From: Sphingomonas aerolata
GTDB taxonomy: Bacteria; Pseudomonadota; Alphaproteobacteria; Sphingomonadales; Sphingomonadaceae
Direction: 5' to 3'
Length of the DNA stretch: 64,000 nt
Assembly (NCBI RefSeq): GCF_003046295.1
Contig: NZ_PZZN01000001.1
Coordinates: forward strand, 1,260,812-1,324,811
Below are positions 36,392 through 45,485 of the stretch, one piece after another. The notes beneath the pieces were generated by a model that saw nothing but the letters and a program-made list of their open reading frames with translations, ran no database searches and was not told the DNA's origin. A program made the translations under genes and the position numbers. Position 1 is the stretch's first letter; the number at the start of each line of letters is the position of its first letter.

Positions 36392-36984
36392 AGCTGTGCC
36401 GGGGGCACGTTCCACCATTCCATGTCGTGATCGATCGATTCGAAATGCGGGGTGAGGAAATCCTTCACCTTCGGGCTGAACTGATAGACCAGGAACGCGC
36501 CGCCGCTGCGCAGCACCGAATGCGTGCCGGCGGCGATCGCCGGACCGACGCCGGGGGGCAGCGTCGAAAATGGCAGGCCCGAAAGGACATAGTCGGCCGA
36601 CTCGAAGCCGTGATCGGCGACGATCTTTTCGACATCGGCCGCCGATCCGAGCACCGCCGAAAACCGCGGATCGGTAATCGTGTGGCGCAGATAGCGGATG
36701 AAATCGGGGTTGGTGTCGATCACGATCAGCGTCGCGTCGGGCGCCATGCGGTCGAGAATCGGGCGGCAGAAAGTGCCGACGCCGGGTCCATATTCGACGA
36801 ACACCTTGGTGTTGTCCCAGTCGACCCGGCCGAGCATCTTGCGGATCAGCTTGTCCGAGGACGGCACGATCGAGCCGACCATGACAGGGTGTTTCAGGAA
36901 TTCGGTGAAGAACATCTGCCACGGGGAGGGCACGCCGGCGGGGCGGGTGCGCGCGCGCCGGGCGGCTGTGGTCGGACTGGGCAT
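36370..36984 (-). CDS. SAM-dependent methyltransferase (phospholipid N-methyltransferase-like)
   Basis: A 204-residue class I methyltransferase. The SAM-binding motif I is VFVEYGPGVGTFCRPIL, motif II includes LIVIDTNPDFIRYLR, and the later DYVLSGLPFSTLP is typical of PmtA-like/rRNA-adenine-methylase-like proteins. PmtA methylates phosphatidylethanolamine to phosphatidylcholine. Substrate is inferred from similarity only. The ATG at 36984 was chosen over 37017. Overlaps the end of rlpA. Confidence 0.8.
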   Translation of the reverse strand: MPSPTTAARRARTRPAGVPSPWQMFFTEFLKHPVMVGSIVPSSDKLIRKMLGRVDWDNTKVFVEYGPGVGTFCRPILDRMAPDATLIVIDTNPDFIRYLRHTITDPRFSAVLGSAADVEKIVADHGFESADYVLSGLPFSTLPPGVGPAIAAGTHSVLRSGGAFLVYQFSPKVKDFLTPHFESIDHDMEWWNVPPAQLYWAWKD

Positions 36985-37165
36985 CGTGTTCCTTACGATC
37001 AGGGATCCCGCGCGCACGCGAGGCTTTGAGCCCCCCGTCGCACGGATTCCAAACGTGTTTCAAGGCCTGCGGGTTGCATCACGCGACGAACCGCGCCGAA
37101 CGCGACCAGTGCCCGGTGCCGCAACCCGCGCTTGCCAACCCCCGGGCTTGGCTTAAGCATTGGGT

Positions 37166-37489
37166 ATGCACGACGATCGGACGGGCCAGACGGCGGTCAT
37201 TTTCATGTCGAACCGTAACGGCACCGACCCCGCCGGCTATGCCGCGGCGGCCGCCGCGATGGAGGCGCTCGCCGCGACGCAGCCCGGCTATCGCGGGATC
37301 GACAGCGTGCGCAACGAAACCGGGCTGGGGATCACGATCAGCTATTGGGCGGACGACGCCGCGGCGATCGCGTGGCGCGACGATCCCGACCATGCCGCGA
37401 TTCGCGAGCGCGGGCGGGCGCTCTGGTATGACCGCTACCGCGTCACCGTCGCACGGGTCGAGCGCGACTATGACTGGGCGCGGCCATGA
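37166..37489 (+). CDS. Antibiotic biosynthesis monooxygenase (ABM) domain protein
   Basis: A 107-residue ferredoxin-like fold protein. The pattern TAVIFMSNRNGTDPAGYAAA, then PGYRGIDSVRNETGLGITIS, then WRDDPDHAAIRERGR is typical of ABM domains, dimeric heme-degrading or small-molecule-oxidising proteins of varied function. The start is ATG 37166. The stop overlaps the MFS gene (ATGA), so they are coupled. Confidence 0.8.
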   Translation: MHDDRTGQTAVIFMSNRNGTDPAGYAAAAAAMEALAATQPGYRGIDSVRNETGLGITISYWADDAAAIAWRDDPDHAAIRERGRALWYDRYRVTVARVERDYDWARP

Positions 37490-38808
37490 CCGGCACCGGT
37501 CGCGAGGATGCGCGGATCGATCGTCGCTTCGCGCTGATGTTCCTCGTCATGCTGACGATCGCGGCGGGCAATACCGCGCTGCAATCGGTGCTGCCCGCGC
37601 TCGGCCGGTCGCTGGGCGTCGCCGACAGCGCGGTGGCGGGCGCGTTTTCGGTGTCCGCGCTGCTGTGGGTGATCGCCGCGCCGTTCTGGGCGAACCGGTC
37701 CGACCGGCATGGCCGCCGCGCGATGATACTGCTCGGCATCGGCGGGTTCAGCGTGTCGCTGACATTGTGCGGGCTGTTCCTGATGGCGGGGATCAATCAC
37801 TGGATCGGCGGGACCGCGGCGTTCGGCTGCTTCATCGCCGGGCGGCTGATCTATGGCGCATTCGGTGCCGCCGCGCCGCCCGCGGTGCAGGCGCTGGTCG
37901 CGGGCGAGACGACGCGCGCGGAGCGGACCCGCGCGCTGACCCTGCTCGCTTCCGCCTTCGGGCTCGGCACGATCCTGGGGCCGGCGATCGCGCCCTATCT
38001 GATCCTCGGGTCGGTCGGCGGACTCGAGGTAGGGCTGGCGGGCCCCGCCTTCCTGTTCGCGCTGTTCGGCGTGGCGGTGTGGATCACGGTGCGGCGGATG
38101 CTGCCCGACGACCGGATCGTCGCGCCGCATGACGACACGCACGGCGCGAGTTCGGCCTATCCGTCGATCGGCGGGGCGCCGAGCGGGGCGTCGGTCACCG
38201 CCGCGACCCAGTCGCATGTCGAACAGGTCGGCTATACCGACCCGCGCATCCGCGCCTGGATGATCGCCGGGCTGGTGATGGGGCATGCGCAGGCGATGAC
38301 CGGGCAGGCGATCGGGTTCCTGGTGATCGACCGGCTCAACCTTGCGCCCGCACTCGCGCTCGAGCCCACGGGGATCGTGCTGATGATGGGCGCGGGTGCG
38401 GCGCTGCTCGCGCAATGGGGAATCATTCCGCGACTCAACCTGACCCCGCGCCAGCTCGTGCTGACCGGGCTGGTGCTGGCGGCGGCGGGCACCGCGCTGA
38501 CGGGGATCGCGACCTCGCTCTACACGATCGCGACCGCCTATGCGCTGGCGAGCCTCGGCTTCGGCTTCACGCGGCCGGGCTTTACCGCTGGCGCTTCGCT
38601 CGCGGTCGGCGCGAACGCGCAAGGGTCGGTCGCGGGCAAGGTGACCAGCATCAACGGCGCGAGCTTCGTGCTCGGCCCGTCGATCGGGGTCGGGCTGTAC
38701 GAGGCGCAGCACTCGCTGCCCTATCTGGTCGCGGGCGCGGCGTGCGTGGTGTTGATCGGCTATGCCTGGGCGACGCTGAATGAGGCGAAGGACGCGTTGG
38801 GCGGCTGA
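37486..38808 (+). CDS. MFS transporter
   Basis: A 440-residue major facilitator with about twelve helices. The loop 2-3 motif is FWANRSDRHGRRAMILLG (GxxxDRxGRR-like), and the sixth-helix region has LASAFGLGTILGPAIAP. It resembles drug/proton antiporters of the DHA1 type, but the substrate is unknown. It starts inside the stop of the ABM gene, so the pair may handle one compound. Confidence 0.88.
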   Translation: MTGTGREDARIDRRFALMFLVMLTIAAGNTALQSVLPALGRSLGVADSAVAGAFSVSALLWVIAAPFWANRSDRHGRRAMILLGIGGFSVSLTLCGLFLMAGINHWIGGTAAFGCFIAGRLIYGAFGAAAPPAVQALVAGETTRAERTRALTLLASAFGLGTILGPAIAPYLILGSVGGLEVGLAGPAFLFALFGVAVWITVRRMLPDDRIVAPHDDTHGASSAYPSIGGAPSGASVTAATQSHVEQVGYTDPRIRAWMIAGLVMGHAQAMTGQAIGFLVIDRLNLAPALALEPTGIVLMMGAGAALLAQWGIIPRLNLTPRQLVLTGLVLAAAGTALTGIATSLYTIATAYALASLGFGFTRPGFTAGASLAVGANAQGSVAGKVTSINGASFVLGPSIGVGLYEAQHSLPYLVAGAACVVLIGYAWATLNEAKDALGG

Positions 38809-38834
38809 CCGAGATTCATCAGGCCGCGATTCCG

Positions 38835-39119
38835 CTACTTCGCCGACATTCCGATGCAGTACAGAAGCAGCGGAACCCCGATCAAGAGGATCATCAGTAA
38901 CAAGTTCATCTGGATCAGTCGGTTGAGCCATTTCGGCTGCCCGGCGGAGTCCCGATCGGCCTCTTCCTTTGAATAGTCTTCGACGATTTCCATATCGAAT
39001 TGCTTCGAAAAGAAATGCCTGGGACGCATCCGCAACGAGGCTTTCGGAGACAGGGCGTCTTCATCGACGTCGCGGCGCGCTGGCGAGTGATCGCCAGATT
39101 CAGAGGCTGGGCCTGACAT
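38835..39119 (-). CDS. Small single-pass membrane protein, 94 residues
   Basis: A 94-residue protein with an acidic, charged N-terminal 65 residues and one C-terminal transmembrane helix (NLLLMILLIGVPLLLYCIGM), so a tail-anchored type. Base composition is lower in GC than its neighbours. No ribosome site is obvious, and shorter starts (for example at MRPRHFF) are possible. Function unknown. Confidence 0.5.
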   Translation of the reverse strand: MSGPASESGDHSPARRDVDEDALSPKASLRMRPRHFFSKQFDMEIVEDYSKEEADRDSAGQPKWLNRLIQMNLLLMILLIGVPLLLYCIGMSAK

Positions 39120-39185
39120 TGCGTGGTTTCCGTATATTCGAGATCATGGGCGTGCAGCGCACGTCCCAAAGGTCAGATCGAATAA

Positions 39186-39224
39186 AGCCCGAACTCCAGC
39201 GGCCTATAGCCGCGAGCTCGGGCT
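39186..39224 (-). terminator. Possible intrinsic terminator of cdc48
   Basis: On the minus strand, AGCCCGA and GCGGC arms pair across small internal loops around a ctata loop, followed by TTTATT. It lies about 200 bases after the cdc48 stop. It is a strong hairpin with a short T tract. Confidence 0.45.
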
Positions 39225-39393
39225 AACCCCGTGCGGCGAGTTGGCCGGCGTGGTCGAGGAAACGCTTATGTGTCGCGGATGCGTACATGAAAGTTACATT
39301 GGACCCGTGCCCGGTAATGTCAACACATGGCACAAGATCAGGGCCATTCGGCCAGTCGACTATAGACCGCCGAATGGAACCATGCTGGCGGTA

Positions 39394-39419
39394 GCCCCTC
39401 TCCCGCCAAGGAGAGGGGC
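39394..39419. repeat. CCCCTCTCC hairpin repeat after cdc48
   Basis: A perfect 10-base-pair stem (gcccctctcc / ggagaggggc) with a 6-base cgccaa loop begins 5 bases after the cdc48 stop codon. It is similar to hairpins at 7931 and 48324. No T tract. Confidence 0.55.
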
Positions 39420-39424
39420 GATGA

Positions 39425-41698
39425 TCACGCCGCGCCTTTACTGGGGAAGGCGAAGCCGATCGGCTGGATGGCGGTCGCGTCCTGTTTCAGGCGGGCGGCC
39501 ATCTGCTCATACTCACGCTCGGTCTCGGGCGTGACGCTGGCGCGCGATTCCTTCAGCGCGTTGTCGAAATCGGCCATCGTCACGTCGGTCGAATCGATCG
39601 AGCGACGCAACGCGACAAGGCCTGCGCGGCGGACGACGTCCTCCAGATCCGCACCCGAGAACCAGTCGGTGCGGTCCGCGAGACGATCAAGATCGACGTC
39701 GGACGCGAGCGGCATCTTCTGCGTCTGGATGCCGAGGATCCGCCGGCGCCCCGCTTTGTCGGGCACGCCGACATAGACGAGCTCGTCGAACCGCCCCGGG
39801 CGAAGCAGCGCCGGGTCGATCAGGTTCGGCCGGTTGGTCGCGCCGATCACGACGACCGACTGGAGCTCCTCCAGACCGTCCATCTCGGCGAGGATCGTGT
39901 TCACCACACGCTCGGTCACCTGCGGTTCACCCGCGCCGCTGCCGCGGGCGGGCACCAGCGAATCAAGCTCGTCGATGAAGATTACGCAGGGTGCGACCTG
40001 GCGCGCGCGCTGGAACAGCCGGGTGATCTGCTGCTCGCTCTCACCATACCATTTGCTGAGCAGGTCGGACGATTTGGTGGCGATGAAATTCGCCTCCGCC
40101 TCGCGCGCGACCGCCTTGGCGAGCAGCGTCTTGCCGGTACCGGGCGGGCCGTAGAGCAGGAAGCCCTTGGCCGGGCGGATGCCGAGCCGGCGGAACGCGT
40201 CGGGGTTCTTGAGCGGAAGCTCGACGCCTTCCTTCAGCCGCATCTGCGCATCGTCGAGCCCGCCGACATCGGCCCAGCGCACGGTCGGCGCCTGGACCAT
40301 GACCTCGCGCATCGCCGAGGGCTGGACGCGCTTGAGCGCGCCGAGGAAATCCTCGCGCGTGACCGACAGGTCGTCGAGCACCTCGGGCGGGATCGTGCGC
40401 TCCTCAAGGTTGAGCTTGGGCATGATCCGCCGCACCGCCTCGATCGCCGCCTCACGCGCCAGCGCTGCGAGATCGGCACCGACAAAGCCGTACGTCGTGC
40501 GCGCCAACTCGTCGAGATCGACCCGGTCGCCCAAAGGCATGCCGCGCGCATGGATGCCGAGAATCTCGCGGCGGCCGCGCTCGTCGGGAACGCCGACGAC
40601 GATCTCGCGGTCGAACCGGCCGGGACGCCGCAGCGCCTCGTCAATCGCCTCAGGACGATTGGTCGCGGCGATCACGACGAGATTGGCGCGTGCCTCCAGC
40701 CCGTCCATCAGCGTCAGCAGCTGCGCGACGAGACGCTTTTCCGCCTCGCCCGACACCTGCCCGCGCTTGGGTGCGATCGAATCGATCTCGTCGATGAAGA
40801 CGATCGACGGTGCGGCCTTGGCGGCTTCCTCGAACACCTGGCGCAGCTTGCCTTCCGATTCGCCATAGGCCGACCCCATGATCTCGGGGCCGTTGATCAG
40901 GAAGAACTGTGCGTCGGATTCATTGGCGACCGCGCGCGCGAGCCGCGTCTTGCCGGTGCCGGGGGGGCCGTGCAGCAACACCCCCTTGGGGGGATCGACG
41001 CCGAGACGCTGGAAGAGTTCGGGGTAGCGCAACGGCAGCTCGACCATCTCGCGCAACTGGTCGATCGTCTGTGCCATGCCGCCGATATCGTCATAGGTGA
41101 CGTCGGCGCGGCGTGCGTCCTGCGGCTCCTCATATTCGGGGCGCAGCTCGATCTCGGTATTTTCGTCGATATGGACGACGCCCTTGGGGCTGGCGGCGAT
41201 CACCGCGAGGCGGATCTCCTGCAGTGCATAAGCGGGCGCATTCATGAACTGCTGGACGCCCGCGGGCATGTTGCCGACCCGCTGATGCCCCGCGGTCGCG
41301 ACGATGTCGCCCTGGCAGATCGGCCGGCCGAGGAATGTGCGCTTCAACGCGTTGGTCGAGCCCTGAAGCCGCAGATTTTGCTGTGCGGGCGCGAAGACGA
41401 CGCGCGTCGCGGGCTTCGATTCGGCTTTGCGCACCTCGACGAAATCGCCCGAGCCCACACCCGCATTCGCGCGCTGGAGCCCGTCGATGCGCAGGATGTC
41501 GAGCCCCTCGTCCTCCGGATACGGCCCGACGGCACGCGCGGGCGTGTTCTGCTTGCCGAGGATCTCGATCACGTCGCCCTCGCCGATGCCGAGCGTCGCC
41601 ATCAGCGCGCGCGGCAGATGCGCCAGGCCGCGGCCGCTGTCCTCGGGACGCGCGTTCGCCACCTGGATTTTCCGCGTCGGGGTTTCGCTATCGGGCAT
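39425..41698 (-). CDS. CDC48/p97-type AAA ATPase
   Basis: A 757-residue double-ring AAA unfoldase with an N domain (residues 1-190: double-psi barrel start [17 protein letters not shown], then the second barrel [14 protein letters not shown]). D1 has Walker [12 protein letters not shown] (about 244-254) and Walker [12 protein letters not shown]2 has Walker [15 protein letters not shown] and Walker [12 protein letters not shown]2 carries the aromatic pore loop KWYGESE. This is the archaeal/eukaryotic CDC48 layout, seen only in some bacteria; it extracts and unfolds proteins. The C-terminal proteasome-docking HbYX tail is absent. AAGGAG lies 7 bases before the ATG. Confidence 0.93.
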   Translation of the reverse strand: MPDSETPTRKIQVANARPEDSGRGLAHLPRALMATLGIGEGDVIEILGKQNTPARAVGPYPEDEGLDILRIDGLQRANAGVGSGDFVEVRKAESKPATRVVFAPAQQNLRLQGSTNALKRTFLGRPICQGDIVATAGHQRVGNMPAGVQQFMNAPAYALQEIRLAVIAASPKGVVHIDENTEIELRPEYEEPQDARRADVTYDDIGGMAQTIDQLREMVELPLRYPELFQRLGVDPPKGVLLHGPPGTGKTRLARAVANESDAQFFLINGPEIMGSAYGESEGKLRQVFEEAAKAAPSIVFIDEIDSIAPKRGQVSGEAEKRLVAQLLTLMDGLEARANLVVIAATNRPEAIDEALRRPGRFDREIVVGVPDERGRREILGIHARGMPLGDRVDLDELARTTYGFVGADLAALAREAAIEAVRRIMPKLNLEERTIPPEVLDDLSVTREDFLGALKRVQPSAMREVMVQAPTVRWADVGGLDDAQMRLKEGVELPLKNPDAFRRLGIRPAKGFLLYGPPGTGKTLLAKAVAREAEANFIATKSSDLLSKWYGESEQQITRLFQRARQVAPCVIFIDELDSLVPARGSGAGEPQVTERVVNTILAEMDGLEELQSVVVIGATNRPNLIDPALLRPGRFDELVYVGVPDKAGRRRILGIQTQKMPLASDVDLDRLADRTDWFSGADLEDVVRRAGLVALRRSIDSTDVTMADFDNALKESRASVTPETEREYEQMAARLKQDATAIQPIGFAFPSKGAA

Positions 41699-41768
41699 CT
41701 CGACTCCTTCAAACTCGAAGCGTGTCAGATGGGGGGCCGCCGCCGGGCTTGCGAGGACTTGAAAAGAC

Positions 41769-41800
41769 AAAAAAAAGGGCCGGCCAATGAAGGCCAGCCC
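41769..41800 (-). terminator. Intrinsic terminator upstream of cdc48
   Basis: On the minus strand, GGGCTGGCC pairs with GGCCGGCCC (one mismatch) around TTCATT, followed by eight T. It sits about 70 bases before the cdc48 start, in the direction of cdc48 transcription. It would stop a transcript begun near the lysR-side promoter before it reaches cdc48, as in attenuation or for a separate small RNA. Confidence 0.75.
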
Positions 41801-41810
41801 ATGAAAGTTT

Positions 41811-41861
41811 TTAGGAGAGGATGCCTGAAAGGCGAGGTCTTTTTGCGTCGAGGCGGTTCAT
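41811..41861 (-). CDS. Possible 16-residue leader peptide ahead of the terminator
   Basis: A short frame (MNRLDAKRPRLSGILS) ends 11 bases before the terminator hairpin, with the same orientation as cdc48. It lacks a clear ribosome site and is too short to stand alone as evidence. Its placement between a promoter-like region and an intrinsic terminator is what suggests a leader peptide. Confidence 0.3.
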   Translation of the reverse strand: MNRLDAKRPRLSGILS

Positions 41862-41883
41862 GTTGCAAGTGCGAATGGATCCG

Positions 41884-41910
41884 CTACGATTGCGCTAACT
41901 GCAATCGTAG
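41884..41910. promoter_or_regulatory. 27-base palindrome between lysR and cdc48 (probable LysR-type operator)
   Basis: Perfect 10-base arms (ctacgattgc / gcaatcgtag) around 7 bases contain a T-N11-A pattern (attgc-gctaact-gcaat style), as expected of LysR-type binding sites. It sits 65 bases before lysR and about 23 bases before the short leader frame, between the two divergent units. The regulator next door probably binds here. Confidence 0.65.
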
Positions 41911-41975
41911 GCTTCAATGCGGCCAATGATGCGGATCACATGCATCGAGTCGGATAAGGGAGTCGGGGAGGAATC

Positions 41976-42860
41976 ATGCGGAGGCTGCCGCCACTCGGGG
42001 CTATCGAGGCGTTCGTCCAGGTCGCGCGGCTGGGCTCGATCAAGGCCGCCGCGGAGGACCTCGCGCTGTCCGCGCCCGCGCTCAGCCGGCGCGTGCAGAG
42101 CCTCGAACGGTTCATCGCCAAGCCGCTGTTCGCACGCCGGCATCAGGCGATGGTGCTGAACGCCGACGGCGAACGCCTGCTCGCGCAGATCGCGCCGGTG
42201 CTCGATTCGCTGTCGGATGCGGTCGAGTCGATGACCAGCACGACCGAGGTGCTGCGGCTGCGGCTGGGCATCCTGCCGCTCTATGCGTCGCAGAAGCTGT
42301 TCCCGCGGCTCGGTGAACTGCGCGCGTCGCATCCTGAACTGCATCTCGACATCGATACCGCGGCGCATCTGGTATCGCGGCTGGGTGACGGGCTGGACGC
42401 GGTGATCGCGCTGTCGCGCGAGATCGATCCGGCCTTCTATGCGCGGCGGCTCGATCGCAATTCGGTCTATGTTATCGGTGCGCGCACCCTGCTCGACCGC
42501 GCCGATCCGATCACCCGACCCGAACAGCTCTCGACGCTGACCGCGCTGGTCCACCGCGACATGACGGATACGTTCACCGCGTGGCGGACGGCGGCTGGGC
42601 TCGACGATATCGAGCCGCTGGCGATCGATCATTTTGATTCGGGGGCGCTGATGCTCGAAGCGGCGGCGCAGGGGCTGGGCGTCGCGTTCATGCATGCCAG
42701 CCATTTCGAGGATGCGAACGATCCGCGGCTCGTGCGGCTGTTCGAAATCGAGGTGGAGAGCCCGTACAGCTATTGGTTCGTCTGCCGCCCGCGCGCGCTG
42801 CAGGCCAAGCCGGTCAAGCTGTTCCATGACTGGCTGATCAAGACGCTAGCGGAAGTTTAG
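41976..42860 (+). CDS. LysR-type transcriptional regulator
   Basis: A 294-residue regulator. The winged-helix DNA-binding domain is GAIEAFVQVARLGSIKAAAEDLALSAPALSRRVQSLE (residues 8-44), with a GcvA-like style, and the remainder is the two-lobed effector-binding region. The ATG at 41976 has a GGGGAGG ribosome site. A perfect palindrome lies in its promoter region, and cdc48 is divergent, so it may regulate itself, cdc48 or the short leader transcript. The effector is unknown. Confidence 0.93.
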   Translation: MRRLPPLGAIEAFVQVARLGSIKAAAEDLALSAPALSRRVQSLERFIAKPLFARRHQAMVLNADGERLLAQIAPVLDSLSDAVESMTSTTEVLRLRLGILPLYASQKLFPRLGELRASHPELHLDIDTAAHLVSRLGDGLDAVIALSREIDPAFYARRLDRNSVYVIGARTLLDRADPITRPEQLSTLTALVHRDMTDTFTAWRTAAGLDDIEPLAIDHFDSGALMLEAAAQGLGVAFMHASHFEDANDPRLVRLFEIEVESPYSYWFVCRPRALQAKPVKLFHDWLIKTLAEV

Positions 42861-43042
42861 CGAGGCACAGCCTCCGCTCGGATACCGGATGTACGGTTGA
42901 GAGAGGGTCAGGGCAGCAACCGCGACGCGCTTCTGACTTGAAGCGCGTCGCGGCCAAGCCGCGCCGTCGGACGGAGCGTTGCTCCGCCGGCCGGCTTCGA
43001 CTGTCTCCGACGCAGCTTCGCTGCGCCGGTGCAGTCTTCAGC

Positions 43043-43498
43043 TCAGGCTGCGCGTGCCTTCACGATCTTGCCGGGTGCGCGCGGCGGCTCGCCCTTGGGG
43101 AGCGCGTCGATCAGCTCCATGCCGTTGGTGACTTCACCCCAGACGGTGTACTGCTTGTCGAGGAAGCGCGCGTCGTCGAACACGATGAAGAACTGCGAGT
43201 TCGCCGTGTCGGGCTGGTTGGTACGCGCCATCGAGCACACGCCGCGGACATGCGGCTCGGCCGAGAATTCGGCCTTGAGGTTTGGCTTGTCCGAGCCCGA
43301 CATGCCGGTACCGGTGGGATCGCCGCCCTGCGCCATGAAGCCCGGGATCACGCGGTGGAACACGACGCCGTCATAGAAGCCATCATTGGCCAGCTCGACG
43401 ATGCGCTCGACGTGCTTCGGAGCCAGATCGGGGCGCAGCTTGATCGTCACGTCACCGCCGTCGAGGGTCAGCGTCAGCGTTTCGGGGGTATCGGCCAT
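43043..43498 (-). CDS. Cyclophilin-type peptidyl-prolyl cis-trans isomerase
   Basis: A 151-residue cytosolic cyclophilin without a signal peptide. Catalytic blocks are FYDGVVFHRVIPGFMAQGGD, SMARTNQPDTANSQFFIV and the later FLDKQYTVWGEV. It speeds proline isomerisation during folding. The AGGAG ribosome site is 8 bases before the ATG at 43498. Confidence 0.95.
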   Translation of the reverse strand: MADTPETLTLTLDGGDVTIKLRPDLAPKHVERIVELANDGFYDGVVFHRVIPGFMAQGGDPTGTGMSGSDKPNLKAEFSAEPHVRGVCSMARTNQPDTANSQFFIVFDDARFLDKQYTVWGEVTNGMELIDALPKGEPPRAPGKIVKARAA

Positions 43499-43606
43499 TG
43501 GGTCTTCTCCTGAATTGATGCGCGGCAGATAGGGATCCACCCCGCGACTGGCAAATGCATGCGCGGCGCGTTAGGGCCCAAGCGCACGCTTTTAAGGGAG
43601 GCAGCC

Positions 43607-45016
43607 ATGAGCGAACTCGAGCTTCCCGAGGTCGAAACCGAGACCCAGCCCGAAACCCAGCTCGATCGCGACGACCGGCTGCGGCCCGAATTCGTCCGCG
43701 CCGTGCTCGACGCGGTCGAGGACGGCGACAATGCGGCAGCGCGCGCGCTGGTCGAGCCGCTGCACCCCGCCGACATCGCCGATCTGTTCGAGCTGACGCC
43801 GCAGGAGGATCGCGCGGCGCTGGCGCGCGCGGTCACCGATCTGCTCGACGGCGACGTGTTCGCCGAGATGAACGATTATGTCCGCGAGGATCTGATCGAT
43901 GCGCTCGAGCCGCACCAGGTCGCCGACCTCGCCTCCGAACTCGATACCGATGACGCGGTCGCGATCATCGAGGACATGGACGAGGACGAGCAGCGCGCGG
44001 TGCTGCGCGCGCTCGATCCCGATGATCGCGCCGCGATCGAGGAGGCGCTGAGCTACCCCGAGGAATCCGCGGGCCGCCTGATGCAGCGCGAGCTGATCGC
44101 GGTGCCCGAGCACTGGACCGTCGGCGACGCGATCGATTATCTGCGTGGTCACGAGGAGCTGACGACCGATTTCTGGGAAATCTTCGTTGTCGACCCCGCG
44201 CACAAGCCGATCGGCACGTGCCAGCTGTCGTGGATGCTGCGCACGCCGCGCGGGATCGCGATGGCCGATGTGATGAAGCGCGAACAGACGCTGATCCCGG
44301 TCGACATGGACCAGGAAGAGGTGGCGCTCCGCTTCCAGAAATATGCGCTGATCTCCGCCGCGGTGGTCGATCATGGCGGCCGGCTGGTCGGCATGATCAC
44401 CGTCGACGACATCGTCCACATCATTTCCGAAGAGGCGGGCGAGGATACGCTGCGTCTGGCGGGTGCAGGCGACGGCGACATCAACGAGCCGATCCGGCTG
44501 ACGGTCCGGACGCGCTTCACCTGGCTGGTGGTCAATCTCGGCACCGCGATGGTCGCATCGTCGGTCGTCGGGCTGTTCCAGGGGACGATCGCGAGCTTCG
44601 CGTTGCTCGCGGTGCTGATGCCGATCGTATCGGGGATGGGCGGCAATGCCGGGACGCAGACGCTCGCGGTCGTGGTCCGCGCGCTCGCGACCAACCAGCT
44701 GACGAGTTCGAATACCAAGCGGATGATCGTCCGCGAATTCCGGATCGCCACGGCCAATGGCATCATGCTGGGCACGCTGATCGGTCTGGGCACCTATGTA
44801 ATCTTCCGCAACACCGACCTGTCGGTCGTGATCGCCGCGGCGATGCTGACAAACAACATCACCGCGGGGCTTTCCGGCGTGCTGGTGCCGATCACGCTCG
44901 ACAAGTTCCGGATCGATCCCGCGGTCTCGTCGGCGGTATTCGTGACCACGATGACCGACACGATGGGGTTCTTCTCGTTCCTCGGTCTTGCCAGCCTGTG
45001 GGGGCTGCACGGTTGA
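43607..45016 (+). CDS. mgtE: Magnesium transporter MgtE
   Basis: A 469-residue Mg2+ channel with the MgtE intracellular N domain (LHPADIADLFELTPQEDRAA), two CBS domains (about residues 150-275) and a five-helix membrane domain containing LMPIVSGMGGNAGTQTLAVVVRAL, the pore-lining signature. The N and CBS domains close the pore when magnesium is high. The AAGGGAGG ribosome site lies 5 bases before the ATG. Confidence 0.96.
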   Translation: MSELELPEVETETQPETQLDRDDRLRPEFVRAVLDAVEDGDNAAARALVEPLHPADIADLFELTPQEDRAALARAVTDLLDGDVFAEMNDYVREDLIDALEPHQVADLASELDTDDAVAIIEDMDEDEQRAVLRALDPDDRAAIEEALSYPEESAGRLMQRELIAVPEHWTVGDAIDYLRGHEELTTDFWEIFVVDPAHKPIGTCQLSWMLRTPRGIAMADVMKREQTLIPVDMDQEEVALRFQKYALISAAVVDHGGRLVGMITVDDIVHIISEEAGEDTLRLAGAGDGDINEPIRLTVRTRFTWLVVNLGTAMVASSVVGLFQGTIASFALLAVLMPIVSGMGGNAGTQTLAVVVRALATNQLTSSNTKRMIVREFRIATANGIMLGTLIGLGTYVIFRNTDLSVVIAAAMLTNNITAGLSGVLVPITLDKFRIDPAVSSAVFVTTMTDTMGFFSFLGLASLWGLHG

Positions 45017-45059
45017 TGCTCCGGTTGACTGGCGCGGATTAGCGCCCATTTCCAGACGG

Positions 45060-45476
45060 ATGCCGCTTCACCTCACCAAAGTCGCGTTCGGCGCGGACAG
45101 CGTCGACCATCTGGCGGAGCGCCTGCGGCTGCGCGGTGAGGAGGGCCCCGTGTTCCTGACCACCCGCTACCTGCCCAAGCGACACGAGGAGGTAGCGGGG
45201 CCGGTCGGCGAAGGCGGCTCGATGTACTGGATCCTGAAGCACCAGCTGATCGCGCGGTCGCCGATCCTGGGCTTTGGCGAGGCGGAGGGCGGACGCGTCG
45301 CGATCCATATCGACCCCAAACTGGTGCTGGTTCAGGCCCGGCCAAAGCGCGCACATCAGGGGTGGCGGTATCTCGAGGGCGCCGATGCGCCGCCCGATCT
45401 CGGCGGCGACGCGACCGGGCTCGACATCATGCCGCCCGCGCTGATGACCAAGCTCGCCGAACTCGCGCTGATCTAG
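45060..45476 (+). CDS. DUF1489 family protein
   Basis: A 138-residue soluble protein. The pattern MPLHLTKVAFGADSVDHLAE, then TTRYLPKRHEEV, SMYWILKHQLIARSPILGF and RPKRAHQGWRYL matches DUF1489, a family restricted mainly to alphaproteobacteria, of unknown function. The ATG at 45060 has no strong ribosome site. It follows mgtE by 43 bases. Confidence 0.85.
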   Translation: MPLHLTKVAFGADSVDHLAERLRLRGEEGPVFLTTRYLPKRHEEVAGPVGEGGSMYWILKHQLIARSPILGFGEAEGGRVAIHIDPKLVLVQARPKRAHQGWRYLEGADAPPDLGGDATGLDIMPPALMTKLAELALI

Positions 45477-45485
45477 CCTGCGCGC

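Larger units (their letters stand above)
39120..39424. other. 305-base intergenic stretch after cdc48
   Basis: No convincing gene. It holds two hairpins, described separately (39186-39224 and 39394-39419). The remaining bases are somewhat AT-richer than average and show no other recognisable signal. Confidence 0.6.

Noticed and set aside
39241..39534. Small gene between the 94-residue protein and cdc48
   Set aside because: The open frame overlaps the end of cdc48, has no ribosome site and has shadow-like composition.
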